Source of the DNA: an uncultured Collinsella sp.
GTDB lineage: Bacteria; Actinomycetota; Coriobacteriia; Coriobacteriales; Coriobacteriaceae
DNA length: 64,000 nt
Assembly: GCA_934647195.1 (NCBI GenBank)
Contig: CAKUFD010000006.1
Location: 62,001 to 126,000 of the forward strand
Direction: 5' to 3'
The position numbers and the translations under genes were made by a program. The notes beneath the pieces were generated by a model. The model did not search any database, was not told where the DNA came from, and saw only the letters and a program-made list of their open reading frames with translations. Positions 54,623 to 63,829 of this stretch are shown here, in pieces; the first letter of the stretch is position 1, and every line of letters starts with the position of its first letter.

Positions 54623-55417
54623 ATGCCCACACCATCTCCTGCCCGAATCCATGACTTCGAGGTCGTTTCGAACGACAAGATCGCCGATGGCATCTACTCG
54701 ATCGTCATCTCGGCTCCCAAGCTCGCCACAATGCTCGAGCCTGGTCAGTTCGTCAACATCGCCGTTCCCGGCGTCTCGGCAAATCTGCTTCGCGTTCCGC
54801 TGAGCTATGCCAAGGCCGATCCCGAGGCTGGAACCGTTGAGATCTGGTACGCCGTTGTGGGGGAGGGGACGCGTAACCTTTCTCTTATGGAGCCCGGCTC
54901 TACCTCCAATCTCTTGGGGCCTGGCGGCCATGGTTGGCGCGTTCCTGAGGGCGCGAGCCGTGCGTTGCTCGTTGCCGGCGGCATCGGCGTTCCGCCCATC
55001 CTGGGCGCCGCAACCATCCTTTCCCAGATGGGCGTGGCCTTTGACGTTTGCCTGGGCGCCGCTACGGCTTCCAAGATCGTGGGCGTCGATGAGCTTCGTG
55101 CGCTCGGTGCCGAGTCTGTGAGTGTCTCTACCGATGACGGCACCGCCGGAGCTTGCGGTTTTTGCACCGACCCCGCTGCTGCTTTGCTTAGCAAGGGCGG
55201 CTACGACTATGTTGCCTCCTGCGGTCCCGCTCCCATGATGAAGAAGGTCGCGCAGGCGGCTGCCGAAGCCGGCGTCTATTGTGAGGTTTCCCTTGAGCGC
55301 ATGATGAGCTGCGGCTTCGGTGCCTGCAATACCTGCAATGTCGAAACAGTCGATGGCATGAAGGGCGCCTGCATGTGCGGTCCCGTTTTCGATGCCTCCA
55401 AGGTGGTGGTCTTCTAA
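54623..55417 (+). CDS. pyrK: Dihydroorotate dehydrogenase B electron-transfer subunit
   Basis: 264 residues. The FAD-binding barrel (RVPLSYAKAD near 55) and NAD-binding segment (LLVAGGIGVPPI near 115) are followed by the [2Fe-2S] cluster region SCGFGACNTCNVETVDG...CMCG near 235. It passes electrons from PyrD flavin to NAD. ATG 54623 has GGAG upstream; a longer frame from 54548 would begin within the terminator stem. pyrD starts immediately after its stop, and the two subunits form one complex. Confidence 0.95.
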   Translation: MPTPSPARIHDFEVVSNDKIADGIYSIVISAPKLATMLEPGQFVNIAVPGVSANLLRVPLSYAKADPEAGTVEIWYAVVGEGTRNLSLMEPGSTSNLLGPGGHGWRVPEGASRALLVAGGIGVPPILGAATILSQMGVAFDVCLGAATASKIVGVDELRALGAESVSVSTDDGTAGACGFCTDPAAALLSKGGYDYVASCGPAPMMKKVAQAAAEAGVYCEVSLERMMSCGFGACNTCNVETVDGMKGACMCGPVFDASKVVVF

Positions 55418-56338
55418 ATGAGCGTGAACATGGCCGTCGATTTCGGCGGCGTCAAGATGCAAAACCCCATTAACACTGCAGCTGGCACCTTTGGTTACGG
55501 TTGGCAGTTCCAGAATTTCTTCGATGTCTCCAAGCTCGGGGCCATCACCACCAAGGGCTGTGCTGCCGAGCCCTGGCCCGGCAACCCCGCTCCGCGTATG
55601 GCGGAGGTCCGCGGCGGTATGATCAACTCTGTTGGTCTGCAAAACCCCGGCGTTCGCGCGTTTGCCGAGGAGTCCGGCCCCTGGCTCGACCAGCTGAGCA
55701 AGGATGGCTGCCAGGTTATCTGCCAGGTGTGCGGTCACTCCACCCCCGAGTACGTGCGTGCACTCGAGCTCTTTGATGAGCTGTGTCCTTGGGCCGCGGG
55801 CTTCGAGATCAACGTCAGCTGCCCCAATATCGCTGCCGGCGGCGCCGCCTGCGGCTCCACCCCCGAGGGTGCGAGCGAGGTCATGCGCGCCTGCCGCAAG
55901 GTGACCGACCGTCCCCTCTTTGTCAAGATGGCTCCGGCCAACGTTGTCGACGTGGCGCGTGCCCTTGAGGCAGAAGGTGCCGACGGCCTCTCCATCATCA
56001 ATTCCATCCAGGGTATGGCTATCGACGTCAATACTCGCAGGTCCAGGGTCGCTAAGCCCAAAGGCGGTCTTTCGGGCCCGCTTTGTCATCCCATCGCCGT
56101 CCGCATGGTGTGGGAGGTTGCCCAGGCGGTCGATCTGCCCATCAACGGCGTCGGTGGCGTTATGACCGGCGAGGATGCCGCTGAGTTCATCCTTGCGGGC
56201 GCTACGTGCGTTTCTGTTGGCATGGCGAACTTCATTGACCCTGCGGCTTCCCTGCGCATCGCAGGCGAGCTCGAGCAGTGGGCGGAGTCCCAGGGCGTAT
56301 CCGACATCAACGAGTTGGTGGGTGCATTCGAATGTTAG
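55418..56338 (+). CDS. pyrD: Dihydroorotate dehydrogenase B catalytic subunit
   Basis: 306 residues, class 1B FMN enzyme. It has NPINTAAGTFGYG near residue 13, the catalytic-loop NVSCPNIAAGG with the class-1 cysteine near 134, and VGGVMTGEDAAEFILAGAT near 245. It oxidises dihydroorotate to orotate with NAD as final acceptor through PyrK. Stop and start codons with pyrK are adjacent; its 3' end overlaps pyrF by 7 nt. Confidence 0.96.
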   Translation: MSVNMAVDFGGVKMQNPINTAAGTFGYGWQFQNFFDVSKLGAITTKGCAAEPWPGNPAPRMAEVRGGMINSVGLQNPGVRAFAEESGPWLDQLSKDGCQVICQVCGHSTPEYVRALELFDELCPWAAGFEINVSCPNIAAGGAACGSTPEGASEVMRACRKVTDRPLFVKMAPANVVDVARALEAEGADGLSIINSIQGMAIDVNTRRSRVAKPKGGLSGPLCHPIAVRMVWEVAQAVDLPINGVGGVMTGEDAAEFILAGATCVSVGMANFIDPAASLRIAGELEQWAESQGVSDINELVGAFEC

Positions 56339-57057
56339 ACGCAGACGCACGCGACCGCGTGATTATCGCACTCGATTGCGATCGCGATCGAGCATTGGAG
56401 CTTGGCCACGCACTTGCGGGCAAGGCATCTTGGATCAAGATCGGCATGACGCTCTTCTACGCCGAGGGTCCTGCCATCGTCGAGGAATTCAAGTCCCTTG
56501 GTTTCAAGGTCTTCTTGGACCTCAAGTTCCATGACATCCCGCATCAGGTTGAGGGTGCTGCGCGCTCGGCCGCCCTTGCCGGCGCGGATCTGCTCTCCGT
56601 TCACGGCTCAGGTGCCTCTGCTATGCTTCGCGCCTGCCGTGAGGGTGCAGAGCAGGCCGCGGCTGTTCGCGGTGATCGTCCGCGCCTGGTTGCCATCACC
56701 GTTCTCACCAGCATGGATCAAGATTCTCTGACCGAGATCGGTGTTGACCATCCGGTGGCCGAGCAAGCCGATCGCCTTGCTCGCCTGGCGCAGGGCTCCG
56801 GCATCGATGGCATTGTCTGCTCTCCGCGCGAGGCGGCGCATATGCGTGAACTTCTTGGGCCCGATGCGCTCGTCGTCACTCCCGGTGTGCGTCCTGCCGG
56901 TGCCGACCTGGGCGATCAGAGCCGTGTCGCTACGCCGTCCGACGCAATCCGTGCCGGTGCCAGCCATATCGTTGTCGGCAGGCCCATTACCGCAGCTCCC
57001 GACCCCCTTGCTGCCTACGAGGCTATCGTTTCCGAGCTGGTTGAGAAGGTCGAATAG
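56332..57057 (+). CDS. pyrF: Orotidine-5'-phosphate decarboxylase
   Basis: 241 residues, the short bacterial class. The catalytic Lys-Asp network is in VFLDLKFHDIPHQVEGA near residue 62, and the phosphate-binding TPGVRPAG and IVVGRPITAAPDP lie near 183 and 213. It converts OMP to UMP, the last step. ATG 56332 overlaps the pyrD end. pyrE and carAB are not in this window, so the pathway is completed elsewhere. Confidence 0.95.
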   Translation: MLDADARDRVIIALDCDRDRALELGHALAGKASWIKIGMTLFYAEGPAIVEEFKSLGFKVFLDLKFHDIPHQVEGAARSAALAGADLLSVHGSGASAMLRACREGAEQAAAVRGDRPRLVAITVLTSMDQDSLTEIGVDHPVAEQADRLARLAQGSGIDGIVCSPREAAHMRELLGPDALVVTPGVRPAGADLGDQSRVATPSDAIRAGASHIVVGRPITAAPDPLAAYEAIVSELVEKVE

Positions 57058-57150
57058 CACATAGAGCGAATACGGGGCATTGAATATGCAGGCAGTGCGC
57101 GTGCATTGTATGGAATAACGTCCATAAGCTGCATGTTTTTAATTGTCTGC

Positions 57151-57179
57151 TTGTGCTTTATGCCCCGTTCGTCTAAAGT
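57151..57179 (+). promoter_or_regulatory. Candidate promoter of mihF-gmk-rpoZ
   Basis: TTGTGC (57151-57156) and TAAAGT (57174-57179) are 17 nt apart, 87 nt before the mihF start. The 208-nt pyrF-mihF spacer otherwise shows only short A/T-flanked dyads near 57186-57202 and no clear terminator for the pyr operon. Confidence 0.5.
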
Positions 57180-57265
57180 ATGTTCCTGCAAAAGCCGTTT
57201 TTGCGGGCATTTCCCCTGCAAAACGCTACTATCGTTCATAAAACCAATCCTATTTGGAGGTTCGA

Positions 57266-57574
57266 ATGCCGCTCCCTCAGCTCACTGATGAACAGCGCAA
57301 GGCCGCTCTCGAGAAGGCTGCTGCTGCCCGCCATGCGCGTGCAGAGCTTCGTGAGAAGATCAAGAAGGGTGACGTCTCCCTCGAGTCCGTTCTCAACTCC
57401 GATGATCCCATCGCTTCCCGCATGAAGGTTTCCACCCTCATCGAGTCCCTTCCCGGCTACGGCAAGGCTAAGGCTGCTAAGATCATGGAGGAGCTTGGCA
57501 TCTCCGCCACTCGTCGTGTTCAGGGCCTCGGCGTTCGCCAGCGCGAGCAGCTGCTTGAGCAGCTCACCAAGTAA
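57266..57574 (+). CDS. mihF: Actinobacterial integration host factor
   Basis: 102 residues. The core reads PIASRMKVSTLIESLPGYGK and IMEELGISATRRVQGLGVRQ, the helix-two-turn-helix DNA-binding region typical of mIHF, a nucleoid protein found only in actinobacteria and unrelated to Gram-negative IHF. ATG 57266 has GGAGG 6 nt upstream. The order mihF-gmk-rpoZ is conserved across the phylum and is a main reason for placing this organism in Actinomycetota. Confidence 0.95.
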   Translation: MPLPQLTDEQRKAALEKAAAARHARAELREKIKKGDVSLESVLNSDDPIASRMKVSTLIESLPGYGKAKAAKIMEELGISATRRVQGLGVRQREQLLEQLTK

Positions 57575-58144
57575 GTGAGTGCTTTCACGCCCAAACTTTT
57601 TGTGATTTCCGGACCGTCAGGTGCAGGAAAGGGAACGTTGGTTGCGCGCGTGCGCGACCTTCACCCTAACCTGGGCCTGACGGTTTCCGCTACCACAAGA
57701 GAGCCTCGTCCCGGCGAGGTCGATGGGGTTAATTACCACTTCTTATCCGAAGAAGACTTTCGCCATCGCATCGATGCCGACGAGTTTGTCGAATGGGCAA
57801 ATGTTCATGGGCACATGTACGGAACTCCTGCATCTGAGGTCAAAAAGAATCTCGATGCGGGAAATTCCTTGATTATCGAGATCGATGTTCAGGGTGCCTT
57901 TCAGGTCAAGGAACGTTTCCCCGAAGCTGTCTTGATCTTTATCATGCCTCCATCTCTTGAGGTATTGGCCGAGCGCTTACGCAACCGTGGCACCGAGACG
58001 GAAGAGTCCCTGTCGCTTCGTCTTGCCAACGCCAGCCATGAGATTGAATTGAGCGACCGCTACGATGACGTTGTGGTCAACGACGATTTGGACGATGCGA
58101 CAGCCGAGTTGCTGAATGTCATCCAACAGCACGAAAGGAATTGA
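57575..58144 (+). CDS. gmk: Guanylate kinase
   Basis: 189 residues. The P-loop ISGPSGAGKGTLVARV lies near residue 10, and the GMP-binding segment TVSATTREPRPGEVDGVNYHF follows (shown here by its key residues Arg, Glu, Tyr). It phosphorylates GMP/dGMP to the diphosphate. The GTG start directly follows the mihF stop and has a weak ribosome site, so coupling with mihF is likely. Confidence 0.94.
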   Translation: MSAFTPKLFVISGPSGAGKGTLVARVRDLHPNLGLTVSATTREPRPGEVDGVNYHFLSEEDFRHRIDADEFVEWANVHGHMYGTPASEVKKNLDAGNSLIIEIDVQGAFQVKERFPEAVLIFIMPPSLEVLAERLRNRGTETEESLSLRLANASHEIELSDRYDDVVVNDDLDDATAELLNVIQQHERN

Positions 58145-58151
58145 GGCCATC

Positions 58152-58430
58152 ATGTCTGTTGTTAAGCCTCGTATTGACGATCTGCTTGAGAAGACCGACG
58201 AGAACCGTTTCCTGCTCGCCGCTCTCGCTTCCAAGCGCGCATGCGATATCAATAGCATGCTGCGCGGCCAGCACAATCGTGTGCTCGCCGTCCAGGATGT
58301 TGACGATATCACTATCGCCATGTCCGGCAAGGACACCATTTCTATGGCCATGGAAGAGATCGAAAACGGCAACATCTCCTACGATCATGACCGTTTTGAA
58401 ACCGCTATGGGTCATAGGGTCTCGGAGTAG
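58152..58430 (+). CDS. rpoZ: RNA polymerase omega subunit
   Basis: 92 residues. The conserved helix-forming RPRIDDLLEK-like start (here VKPRIDDLLEKTDENRFLLA) and ALASKRACDINSM are omega hallmarks; the C-terminus is acidic. It stabilises the beta-prime subunit. ATG 58152 lies 7 nt after gmk; the longer frame from 58116 reads through the gmk end and is rejected. Confidence 0.93.
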   Translation: MSVVKPRIDDLLEKTDENRFLLAALASKRACDINSMLRGQHNRVLAVQDVDDITIAMSGKDTISMAMEEIENGNISYDHDRFETAMGHRVSE

Positions 58431-58433
58431 CCG

Positions 58434-59672
58434 ATGGCAAGTCGCGTATGCCTGGTGCACTATCACGAGATAGGGCTTAAAGGCAAGAATCGCGCCCATT
58501 TCGAACGCATCCTCATGGATAACCTGAAGGCGGCCTTGGCCGCCTTTTCAGTCTCGACCATCGTTCGAATCTCTGGGCATATTCTTGTCACGTTTTCCGA
58601 GGCTGGTCAGGCGGAAGAGGCATTTGATCATATGCTTCGCGTTCCCGGCGTCGCCCGTGTTTCGCTGGCGTTCCATACCAATCGCGAGCCTGCGGAGTAC
58701 TGCGATGCGGCCGTAAGGGCGCTTGGCGAGTTTGGTGAGTTTCAGACGTTCAAAGTCGCGGCCAGACGCTCCAATACCGATTACCCCTTGACGTCTATCG
58801 ACCTCAATCGTCAGGTGGGAGAGGTGCTCTGCGAGGCCTTTCCCGATAAAAAAGTTCAGATGCACGATCCCGATGCCACAGTTCACGTACTTGTGGTGCA
58901 GGGAAGTGTCTACGTGTACGCCAAGAGTGAACGCGGCTGCGGCGGTCTTCCCCAGGGGAGTGCCGGCAAGGTTGTCACGCTTCTCTCTTCGGGTATCGAT
59001 TCTCCCGTTTCAACTTGGATGCTCGCGCGTCGCGGCGCCGTGCCGGTGCCCGTCCATTTCTCCGGTCGTCCGCAGACTGCCGATACCAGTGAGTATCTGG
59101 TCCAGGACATCGTTCAAGCGCTTGGTCCGGAGGTTCAAATCGGTCGTGTATACGTTGTTCCGTTTGGTGACTGCCAGCGCGAGATTTCGATTGCCTGCCC
59201 TAATGCCCTACGTGTGATTATGTATCGACGCATCATGTATTCTGTGGCTGAGCGTATCGCTCAGATTGAGGGCGCGAAGGCAATTGTCACGGGCGAGTCC
59301 CTGGGCCAGGTTGCTTCGCAGACGCTCGAGAACATCATGGCTGTCAACGAGGTTGTAGATATTCCCGTTTTCCGCCCGCTTATCGGTTCCGATAAGCAGG
59401 AGATTATCGAGCGTGCCAAATCCATCGGTACGTTTGATACCTCCACGCAGACTGCTCCGGATTGCTGCACGTTGTTCATGCCCAAGCGGCCCGAAACCCA
59501 TGCTCGCTTGGATGCCGTGCATGAGGCTTGGGAGCTGTTCGACCACGAGGCGATGATTGAGCATTTGGTCAAGAACGTTGAATATATCGACTTCAAGACC
59601 TCGTGTTACCGACGTCCCAAGGAACTTTCACGAATTCACAACAGTCTTGCCCCTGCTGAGCAGGCCTGTTAG
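58434..59672 (+). CDS. thiI: tRNA 4-thiouridine synthase ThiI (short form)
   Basis: 412 residues. The N-terminal ferredoxin-like and THUMP domains (about 1-165) are followed by the PP-loop VTLLSSGIDSPVSTWML near residue 185 and a sulfur-transfer region with TAPDCCTLFMPKRPETH near 345. The C-terminal rhodanese domain of the enterobacterial enzyme is absent, as in most Gram-positives, so another cysteine must accept sulfur. It thiolates U8 of tRNA and may serve thiamine synthesis. It starts 3 nt after rpoZ. Confidence 0.93.
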   Translation: MASRVCLVHYHEIGLKGKNRAHFERILMDNLKAALAAFSVSTIVRISGHILVTFSEAGQAEEAFDHMLRVPGVARVSLAFHTNREPAEYCDAAVRALGEFGEFQTFKVAARRSNTDYPLTSIDLNRQVGEVLCEAFPDKKVQMHDPDATVHVLVVQGSVYVYAKSERGCGGLPQGSAGKVVTLLSSGIDSPVSTWMLARRGAVPVPVHFSGRPQTADTSEYLVQDIVQALGPEVQIGRVYVVPFGDCQREISIACPNALRVIMYRRIMYSVAERIAQIEGAKAIVTGESLGQVASQTLENIMAVNEVVDIPVFRPLIGSDKQEIIERAKSIGTFDTSTQTAPDCCTLFMPKRPETHARLDAVHEAWELFDHEAMIEHLVKNVEYIDFKTSCYRRPKELSRIHNSLAPAEQAC

Positions 59673-59720
59673 ATTTTATTGAGATTCTTGTAAGGTCTCG
59701 CTTCGGTATTTGATGTTGTC

Positions 59721-59776
59721 CATCCCCCTTCTCTCCTCCTTTGCAAACATGGATAGAGAGGAGGGGGATGTCTTTT
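59721..59776 (+). promoter_or_regulatory. Terminator-like hairpin covering the comEA ribosome site
   Basis: A 15-bp stem (59721-59735 with 59756-59770, one G-U pair) with a 20-nt loop is followed by TCTTTT. The 3' arm GAGAGGAGGGGGATG contains the whole comEA ribosome site (GGAGGGGG) directly before the TTG start at 59775. The same structure could terminate thiI transcripts and block comEA translation. Confidence 0.7.
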
Positions 59777-60464
59777 GGCCCAATGCACTCATAACAAGGC
59801 TTTGTTCACGAGAGCTATTGCGCTTGTTCGCCAAAAGCCGCGCTTTCTTATACTTGCGCTGCTTGTCTTGCTTGGTCTTCTCGTTGCGCTGTTTTGCGGG
59901 ACTGCTGCCGCTCGTGGAGAACGCGACGCTTTGATTGAGCGTTCGAGCGAAGAGGCTGTCTCATTGCCGTCTTCTGCGTCGAAGGCGTCCCCCTCTCCGG
60001 ATTCTTCTGCGGAAAGCCTCGTTCTTGTTGTTGATGTGTCGGGTGCCGTTGTGAATCCCGGGGTATATGACCTCAAAGAAGGTGCCCGAGTTGATGATGC
60101 CATTCAAGCAGCTGGAGGCTTGGCGGAGGATGCCGATACTTCTGCGCTCAACCGTGCATCGCTTCTGTCCGACGGCATGAAAATAACGGTTCCTCGTCAG
60201 GGGGAGGTTGTGCCGGAGGCTTCTTCTGGTGCTGAGGGCGCGCCGGCCTCTCCCGCTTCATCTGCGGCAAAATCGCTGGTAAATATTAATACGGCTTCGG
60301 CAGAAGAGCTCCAAACGCTGAATGGCGTTGGTCCGTCTACAGCTGAGGCGATTATCGCGGAGCGCGAGGAAAACGGCCTTTTTGCTACGACGGAAGATCT
60401 GATGCGCGTTTCGGGTATTGGCGAAAAGAAGTTCGCCAAGATCAAGGACGCCATATGCGTGTAA
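59775..60464 (+). CDS. comEA: ComEA-type DNA-binding protein (SLBB + HhH)
   Basis: 229 residues. A single membrane anchor lies near residues 22-42 (FLILALLVLLGLLVALFCGT), then a Ser/Ala linker, an SLBB domain (VDVSGAVVNPGVYDLKEGAR, about 78-140), a second linker and a C-terminal helix-hairpin-helix pair (NINTASAEELQTLNGVGPST, about 168-229). It binds incoming DNA outside the membrane and passes it to ComEC. The start is TTG with GGAGGGGG, buried in a hairpin. The 3' end overlaps comEC. Confidence 0.92.
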   Translation: MAQCTHNKALFTRAIALVRQKPRFLILALLVLLGLLVALFCGTAAARGERDALIERSSEEAVSLPSSASKASPSPDSSAESLVLVVDVSGAVVNPGVYDLKEGARVDDAIQAAGGLAEDADTSALNRASLLSDGMKITVPRQGEVVPEASSGAEGAPASPASSAAKSLVNINTASAEELQTLNGVGPSTAEAIIAEREENGLFATTEDLMRVSGIGEKKFAKIKDAICV

Positions 60465-62791
60465 GGCACATGCCCGAGTTCCCACCGCGTCCGTATATAC
60501 CGCCACTGTTCTATTGCGCAGTCGGTTCCGTCATCATATCGATGGTGATGCTCGAGGATTCCTGGGAGCGCGCGAGAGCGGGAACTTGGTGCGGGTTTTC
60601 ACTCATCCTGCCGATCATTGTTTCTTTGGCTTGCATTGCAGTTTGTCTCATAGGCACTCGCCTCATGCGCCTGAGTAAGGTGGGAGGTTTTTGGGGAACT
60701 CTGCGTCTTGCTTGCGTTTGCTCGATGGCGCTTGTTTGGTCGGCATGCCTATGGTCAAATGCTATGGCCCACCAGATAGAAGAGGTCAAGGGGACGGCGA
60801 GTTCCTACGTCTTCGAGGTCGTTAGCGACCCAAATCCAGGCGAGCGCGGCATTTCCTATACTGCTGTGGCGAAAAGGAAAGACGGCTCGGGATCGACCTT
60901 TCGCGTGCGAGCGACGGGGGAGAAGAGCCTCATGCGCGGCGAGCGATTCGATGCTGTTGGCAGGTTTGCTGCTCTTGGTGATTCTGATTGGGCACGTTCG
61001 CGGTTTTTTAAAGGCGAGGCAGCTCGTCTTTCTCTTCGCATGTGCCATCCGCTTGAGCAAGAGGCGCCTGGCGGTATCGTTCAACAGGCGCGGCGTTTCC
61101 TTCTAGATCGTCTCTCCCCGGGTTCCAGCGATGAGGGATCTTTGGCCGCGGGCATTCTTTGCGGCTATACGAGTGAGTTGAATCGCGGATCGATCCGGGA
61201 AGATTTTGCTGCATGCGGTCTCTCTCATCTGATTGCAGTTTCGGGAAGTCATCTGGCGATTGTCGCGGGCCTTGTGCAGAATATGCTTTGGCGATGCGGG
61301 TTCAATGCGCGCAAATCACGCGCCCTCATGCTGGTTGCCTGCTGCTTCTACAGCATGTTTACCGGTGCGGCACCATCGACGATTCGCTCGGTTTGCATGG
61401 TTGCCTGCACGAGCGTTTCGGTGGATTCCGGTCGCCGTTCTCATGCGCTTTCATCGCTTGCCATGACGCTGATAGCCATGTTGATTCTTTGGCCCAATCT
61501 CGTATTCGATTTGGGATTTCAGCTTTCTGCCCTGAGCGTCGCTTCGATTTTGATATTTGGCCGCTACGTTTCTTTTGCGTTGCACCTGTTGCGTCTTCCA
61601 CCGTTTATTGCCGAGGGTATGGCTATCACACTGACCGCTCAGATGGCGACGATTCCTTTGACGGCTTCTGTATTCGGTCAGATATCCCTCTTGGCTCCAG
61701 TGGCTAATGTGCTCATCGCTCCACTTGTTTCCCTTCTCTTGACCCTGGGTGTTGCCTCGGCGCCGCTCTTCTGGGTTCCCGGTATATCGGGTGTCCTGAC
61801 AGGGATTCTATATCTATGTTCTCGGGTGATTCTCTTTTTGGTTGCTGCCCTGGCTTCGGCTCCTTTTGCGAGCCTGTATGTATCCCCTATACCTCACGCC
61901 TGGTTTATCTTTCTCGCTAGTGCCGTGGTTCTCTATGCGTTATGGCCTCGTCCGTGCAGGCGAATGGTCATCGTTTTGTTTTCGTTCGTGGCTGCGCTTA
62001 TAGGTATTGACCTTGCCTATTGGGGATGGTTTGCTCCTCCTCAAATCACTGTTCTCGACGTTGGCCAGGCTGATTCAATTCTCATTCGCGATGGAGACCG
62101 TTGCGTTTTGATTGATGCGGGGGTGGACGATACGGTGCTCGAAGCATTGGCTTCGGAGCATGTGCTGTCGCTAGATGCCGTTTTGATAACGCATTGGGAC
62201 AAGGATCACTATGGAGGGTTATGCGATATCGCACAACGATATCCTGTGGGGGAAGTTGTTGTGGCACAAGGGGCTGCTCGGCAGGCACCTTCTGAGATTG
62301 TAGATAGCGGCTTGAAGCTCGTGGAGGTCGAACACGGGGATAGTATCCACGTTGGAAGGTTTAACTGTACTGTGGTTTGGCCGCATCAAACGGTCGATGG
62401 AGACGATAACGAAGATTCCCTTGTTGTGCTTGCGCGATATGCTTATGGTCCTGCGAATCTCAGTATGCTGCTGACAGGAGACTCGGAGGTTGATCAAGAG
62501 CATGAATACGCGCCCGCGGTGGGCGATATCGATATTTTGAAGCTGGGTCATCATGGTTCTGCCAAATCGGTAGACATGCCGTTGCTTGAGATTCTCGACC
62601 CAGAGGTGGCCGTGGCTTCGGCTGGAGCTCATAACAGCTATGGTCACCCATCGGAAGAATGCGTCACTGCGGTGAAGGGCCATGGCATGCGCTTCTACTG
62701 TACGATCGACGACGGTTCGGTTTCGTTCTTCCCGGACGCGCGGGGAATACGTGTGCATTGCTCCGGCTCAAGGGACGCCGCGTTAGAATAG
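60455..62791 (+). CDS. comEC: ComEC/Rec2 DNA-uptake channel
   Basis: 778 residues. Two to three N-terminal membrane helices, an OB-like soluble segment (about 105-205), the Competence domain of multiple membrane helices (about 230-515, with HLIAVSGSHLAIVAGL), and a C-terminal metallo-beta-lactamase domain: LDVGQADSILIRDGDRCVLI, THWDKDHYGG and LGHHGSAKS. It forms the channel for single-stranded DNA, and the lactamase domain may degrade the other strand. ATG 60455 has AAGGA upstream and overlaps comEA by 10 nt. All expected motifs are intact. Confidence 0.94.
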   Translation: MRVRHMPEFPPRPYIPPLFYCAVGSVIISMVMLEDSWERARAGTWCGFSLILPIIVSLACIAVCLIGTRLMRLSKVGGFWGTLRLACVCSMALVWSACLWSNAMAHQIEEVKGTASSYVFEVVSDPNPGERGISYTAVAKRKDGSGSTFRVRATGEKSLMRGERFDAVGRFAALGDSDWARSRFFKGEAARLSLRMCHPLEQEAPGGIVQQARRFLLDRLSPGSSDEGSLAAGILCGYTSELNRGSIREDFAACGLSHLIAVSGSHLAIVAGLVQNMLWRCGFNARKSRALMLVACCFYSMFTGAAPSTIRSVCMVACTSVSVDSGRRSHALSSLAMTLIAMLILWPNLVFDLGFQLSALSVASILIFGRYVSFALHLLRLPPFIAEGMAITLTAQMATIPLTASVFGQISLLAPVANVLIAPLVSLLLTLGVASAPLFWVPGISGVLTGILYLCSRVILFLVAALASAPFASLYVSPIPHAWFIFLASAVVLYALWPRPCRRMVIVLFSFVAALIGIDLAYWGWFAPPQITVLDVGQADSILIRDGDRCVLIDAGVDDTVLEALASEHVLSLDAVLITHWDKDHYGGLCDIAQRYPVGEVVVAQGAARQAPSEIVDSGLKLVEVEHGDSIHVGRFNCTVVWPHQTVDGDDNEDSLVVLARYAYGPANLSMLLTGDSEVDQEHEYAPAVGDIDILKLGHHGSAKSVDMPLLEILDPEVAVASAGAHNSYGHPSEECVTAVKGHGMRFYCTIDDGSVSFFPDARGIRVHCSGSRDAALE

Positions 62792-62823
62792 GCACAGCAT
62801 AACGATGATATGGAGGAGGTATC

Positions 62824-63786
62824 GTGGCAGAGGCCCCGTTGCTTTGCGGTTATCTGATTGTCGGTGCCGATGAGCTCAAGCGCTCTCGTGCCATCGCTCG
62901 CATGAAGGCGCGCTTGGAGAAAAGCGGCATGGCTGCATTCAATCTCGACGAGCGCGATATGACGCATGATCCGCAGATTGCCGATATTATCGCCTCTCTG
63001 AATACCCTTCCCATGGGTGCTGATTTTCGTCTTGTGATTCTTAACGGCTGCGATAAGTTGCCCAAGTCGGTAAGCGAGCCTTTGGTCTCCTATTTTGAGA
63101 ACCCTTCACCCACAACCGTTTGTTTGGTTGTGGCCAACACGCTTGCAAAAAGCACGCGTCTCTATAAATCGGTGGCAAAGCTCGGGGCTAAAGCCCTTGT
63201 TGACTGCGCGCCTAAAAAGGGCCGAGAGGTGCCGCAGCAAGTTGTCTCTATGGCGCGTGGTTACGGCAAGACGATCGACATCATGGCTGCCGAGGAGTTG
63301 GTGAGCAGAGTCGGTGAGAATTCCCGCATGCTCGACAATGAGCTCAAGCGACTCTCCTCCATGTTGGAGGGGGAGAGCATCTCGCGCTCCGATATTGAGG
63401 CGATGGTCGCTCGCACTGCCGAGGTTAAGCCATGGGACTTGCTCAATGCGGTTTCGGCGCGCGATATAAAGCGGGCACTTGAGCTCTATCAACTTCAGCC
63501 GCCGCGCAACGAGGTGCGCCTTTTTTCGCTTTTGGTAACGCGCCTGCGCGAGCTCATTTGCGCTAAAGCACTTGATGCCCGCGGCGAAGGCAGAAGTCTC
63601 GCCCAGGTTTTAGGGCTTCAGGGCTGGCAGGTGCGAAACCACGTTGGCTGGGCGCGCAAGTATCGCATGGATGAACTTCTTGGTGCTCTACGTTCTGCTG
63701 TTGACGTCGAAGCCGCACTCAAGGGGTCGGCGGATTCCGAACTCGCCTTGAGGCTTTGGATTATTTCGTTGATCGAGCGAGGTTAG
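62824..63786 (+). CDS. holA: DNA polymerase III delta subunit
   Basis: 320 residues. An AAA+-like fold without an intact Walker A, as expected for delta: N-terminal YLIVGADELKRSRAIARMKA, middle VAKLGAKALVDCAPKKGREV and C-terminal collar region with PPRNEVRLFSLLVTRLREL. It is the clamp-loader subunit that opens the beta clamp. The GTG start has GGAGGAGG upstream. The order comEC-holA-rpsT (the last reversed) is widespread in Gram-positive bacteria. Confidence 0.94.
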   Translation: MAEAPLLCGYLIVGADELKRSRAIARMKARLEKSGMAAFNLDERDMTHDPQIADIIASLNTLPMGADFRLVILNGCDKLPKSVSEPLVSYFENPSPTTVCLVVANTLAKSTRLYKSVAKLGAKALVDCAPKKGREVPQQVVSMARGYGKTIDIMAAEELVSRVGENSRMLDNELKRLSSMLEGESISRSDIEAMVARTAEVKPWDLLNAVSARDIKRALELYQLQPPRNEVRLFSLLVTRLRELICAKALDARGEGRSLAQVLGLQGWQVRNHVGWARKYRMDELLGALRSAVDVEAALKGSADSELALRLWIISLIERG

Positions 63787-63788
63787 AA

Positions 63789-63829
63789 AAACCCGCGAAA
63801 CGTGATTGCCACGTTTCGCGGGTTTCTAA
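63789..63829 (+). terminator. Bidirectional terminator between holA and rpsT
   Basis: A perfect 16-bp stem (63789-63804 with 63810-63825), loop ATTGC. The T-run is short on the plus strand and better (TTTTTC) on the minus strand. Confidence 0.85.

Noticed and set aside
53114..56350. A 1,078-codon open frame antisense to pyrB-pyrF
   Set aside because: Long antisense frames arise from strong G/C third-position bias in the real genes; composition is Leu/Gly/His/Arg-rich, there is no ribosome site, and the sense genes are all intact. The same applies to large antisense frames under gdhA, tig, clpX, valS, leuS, thrS and infB.
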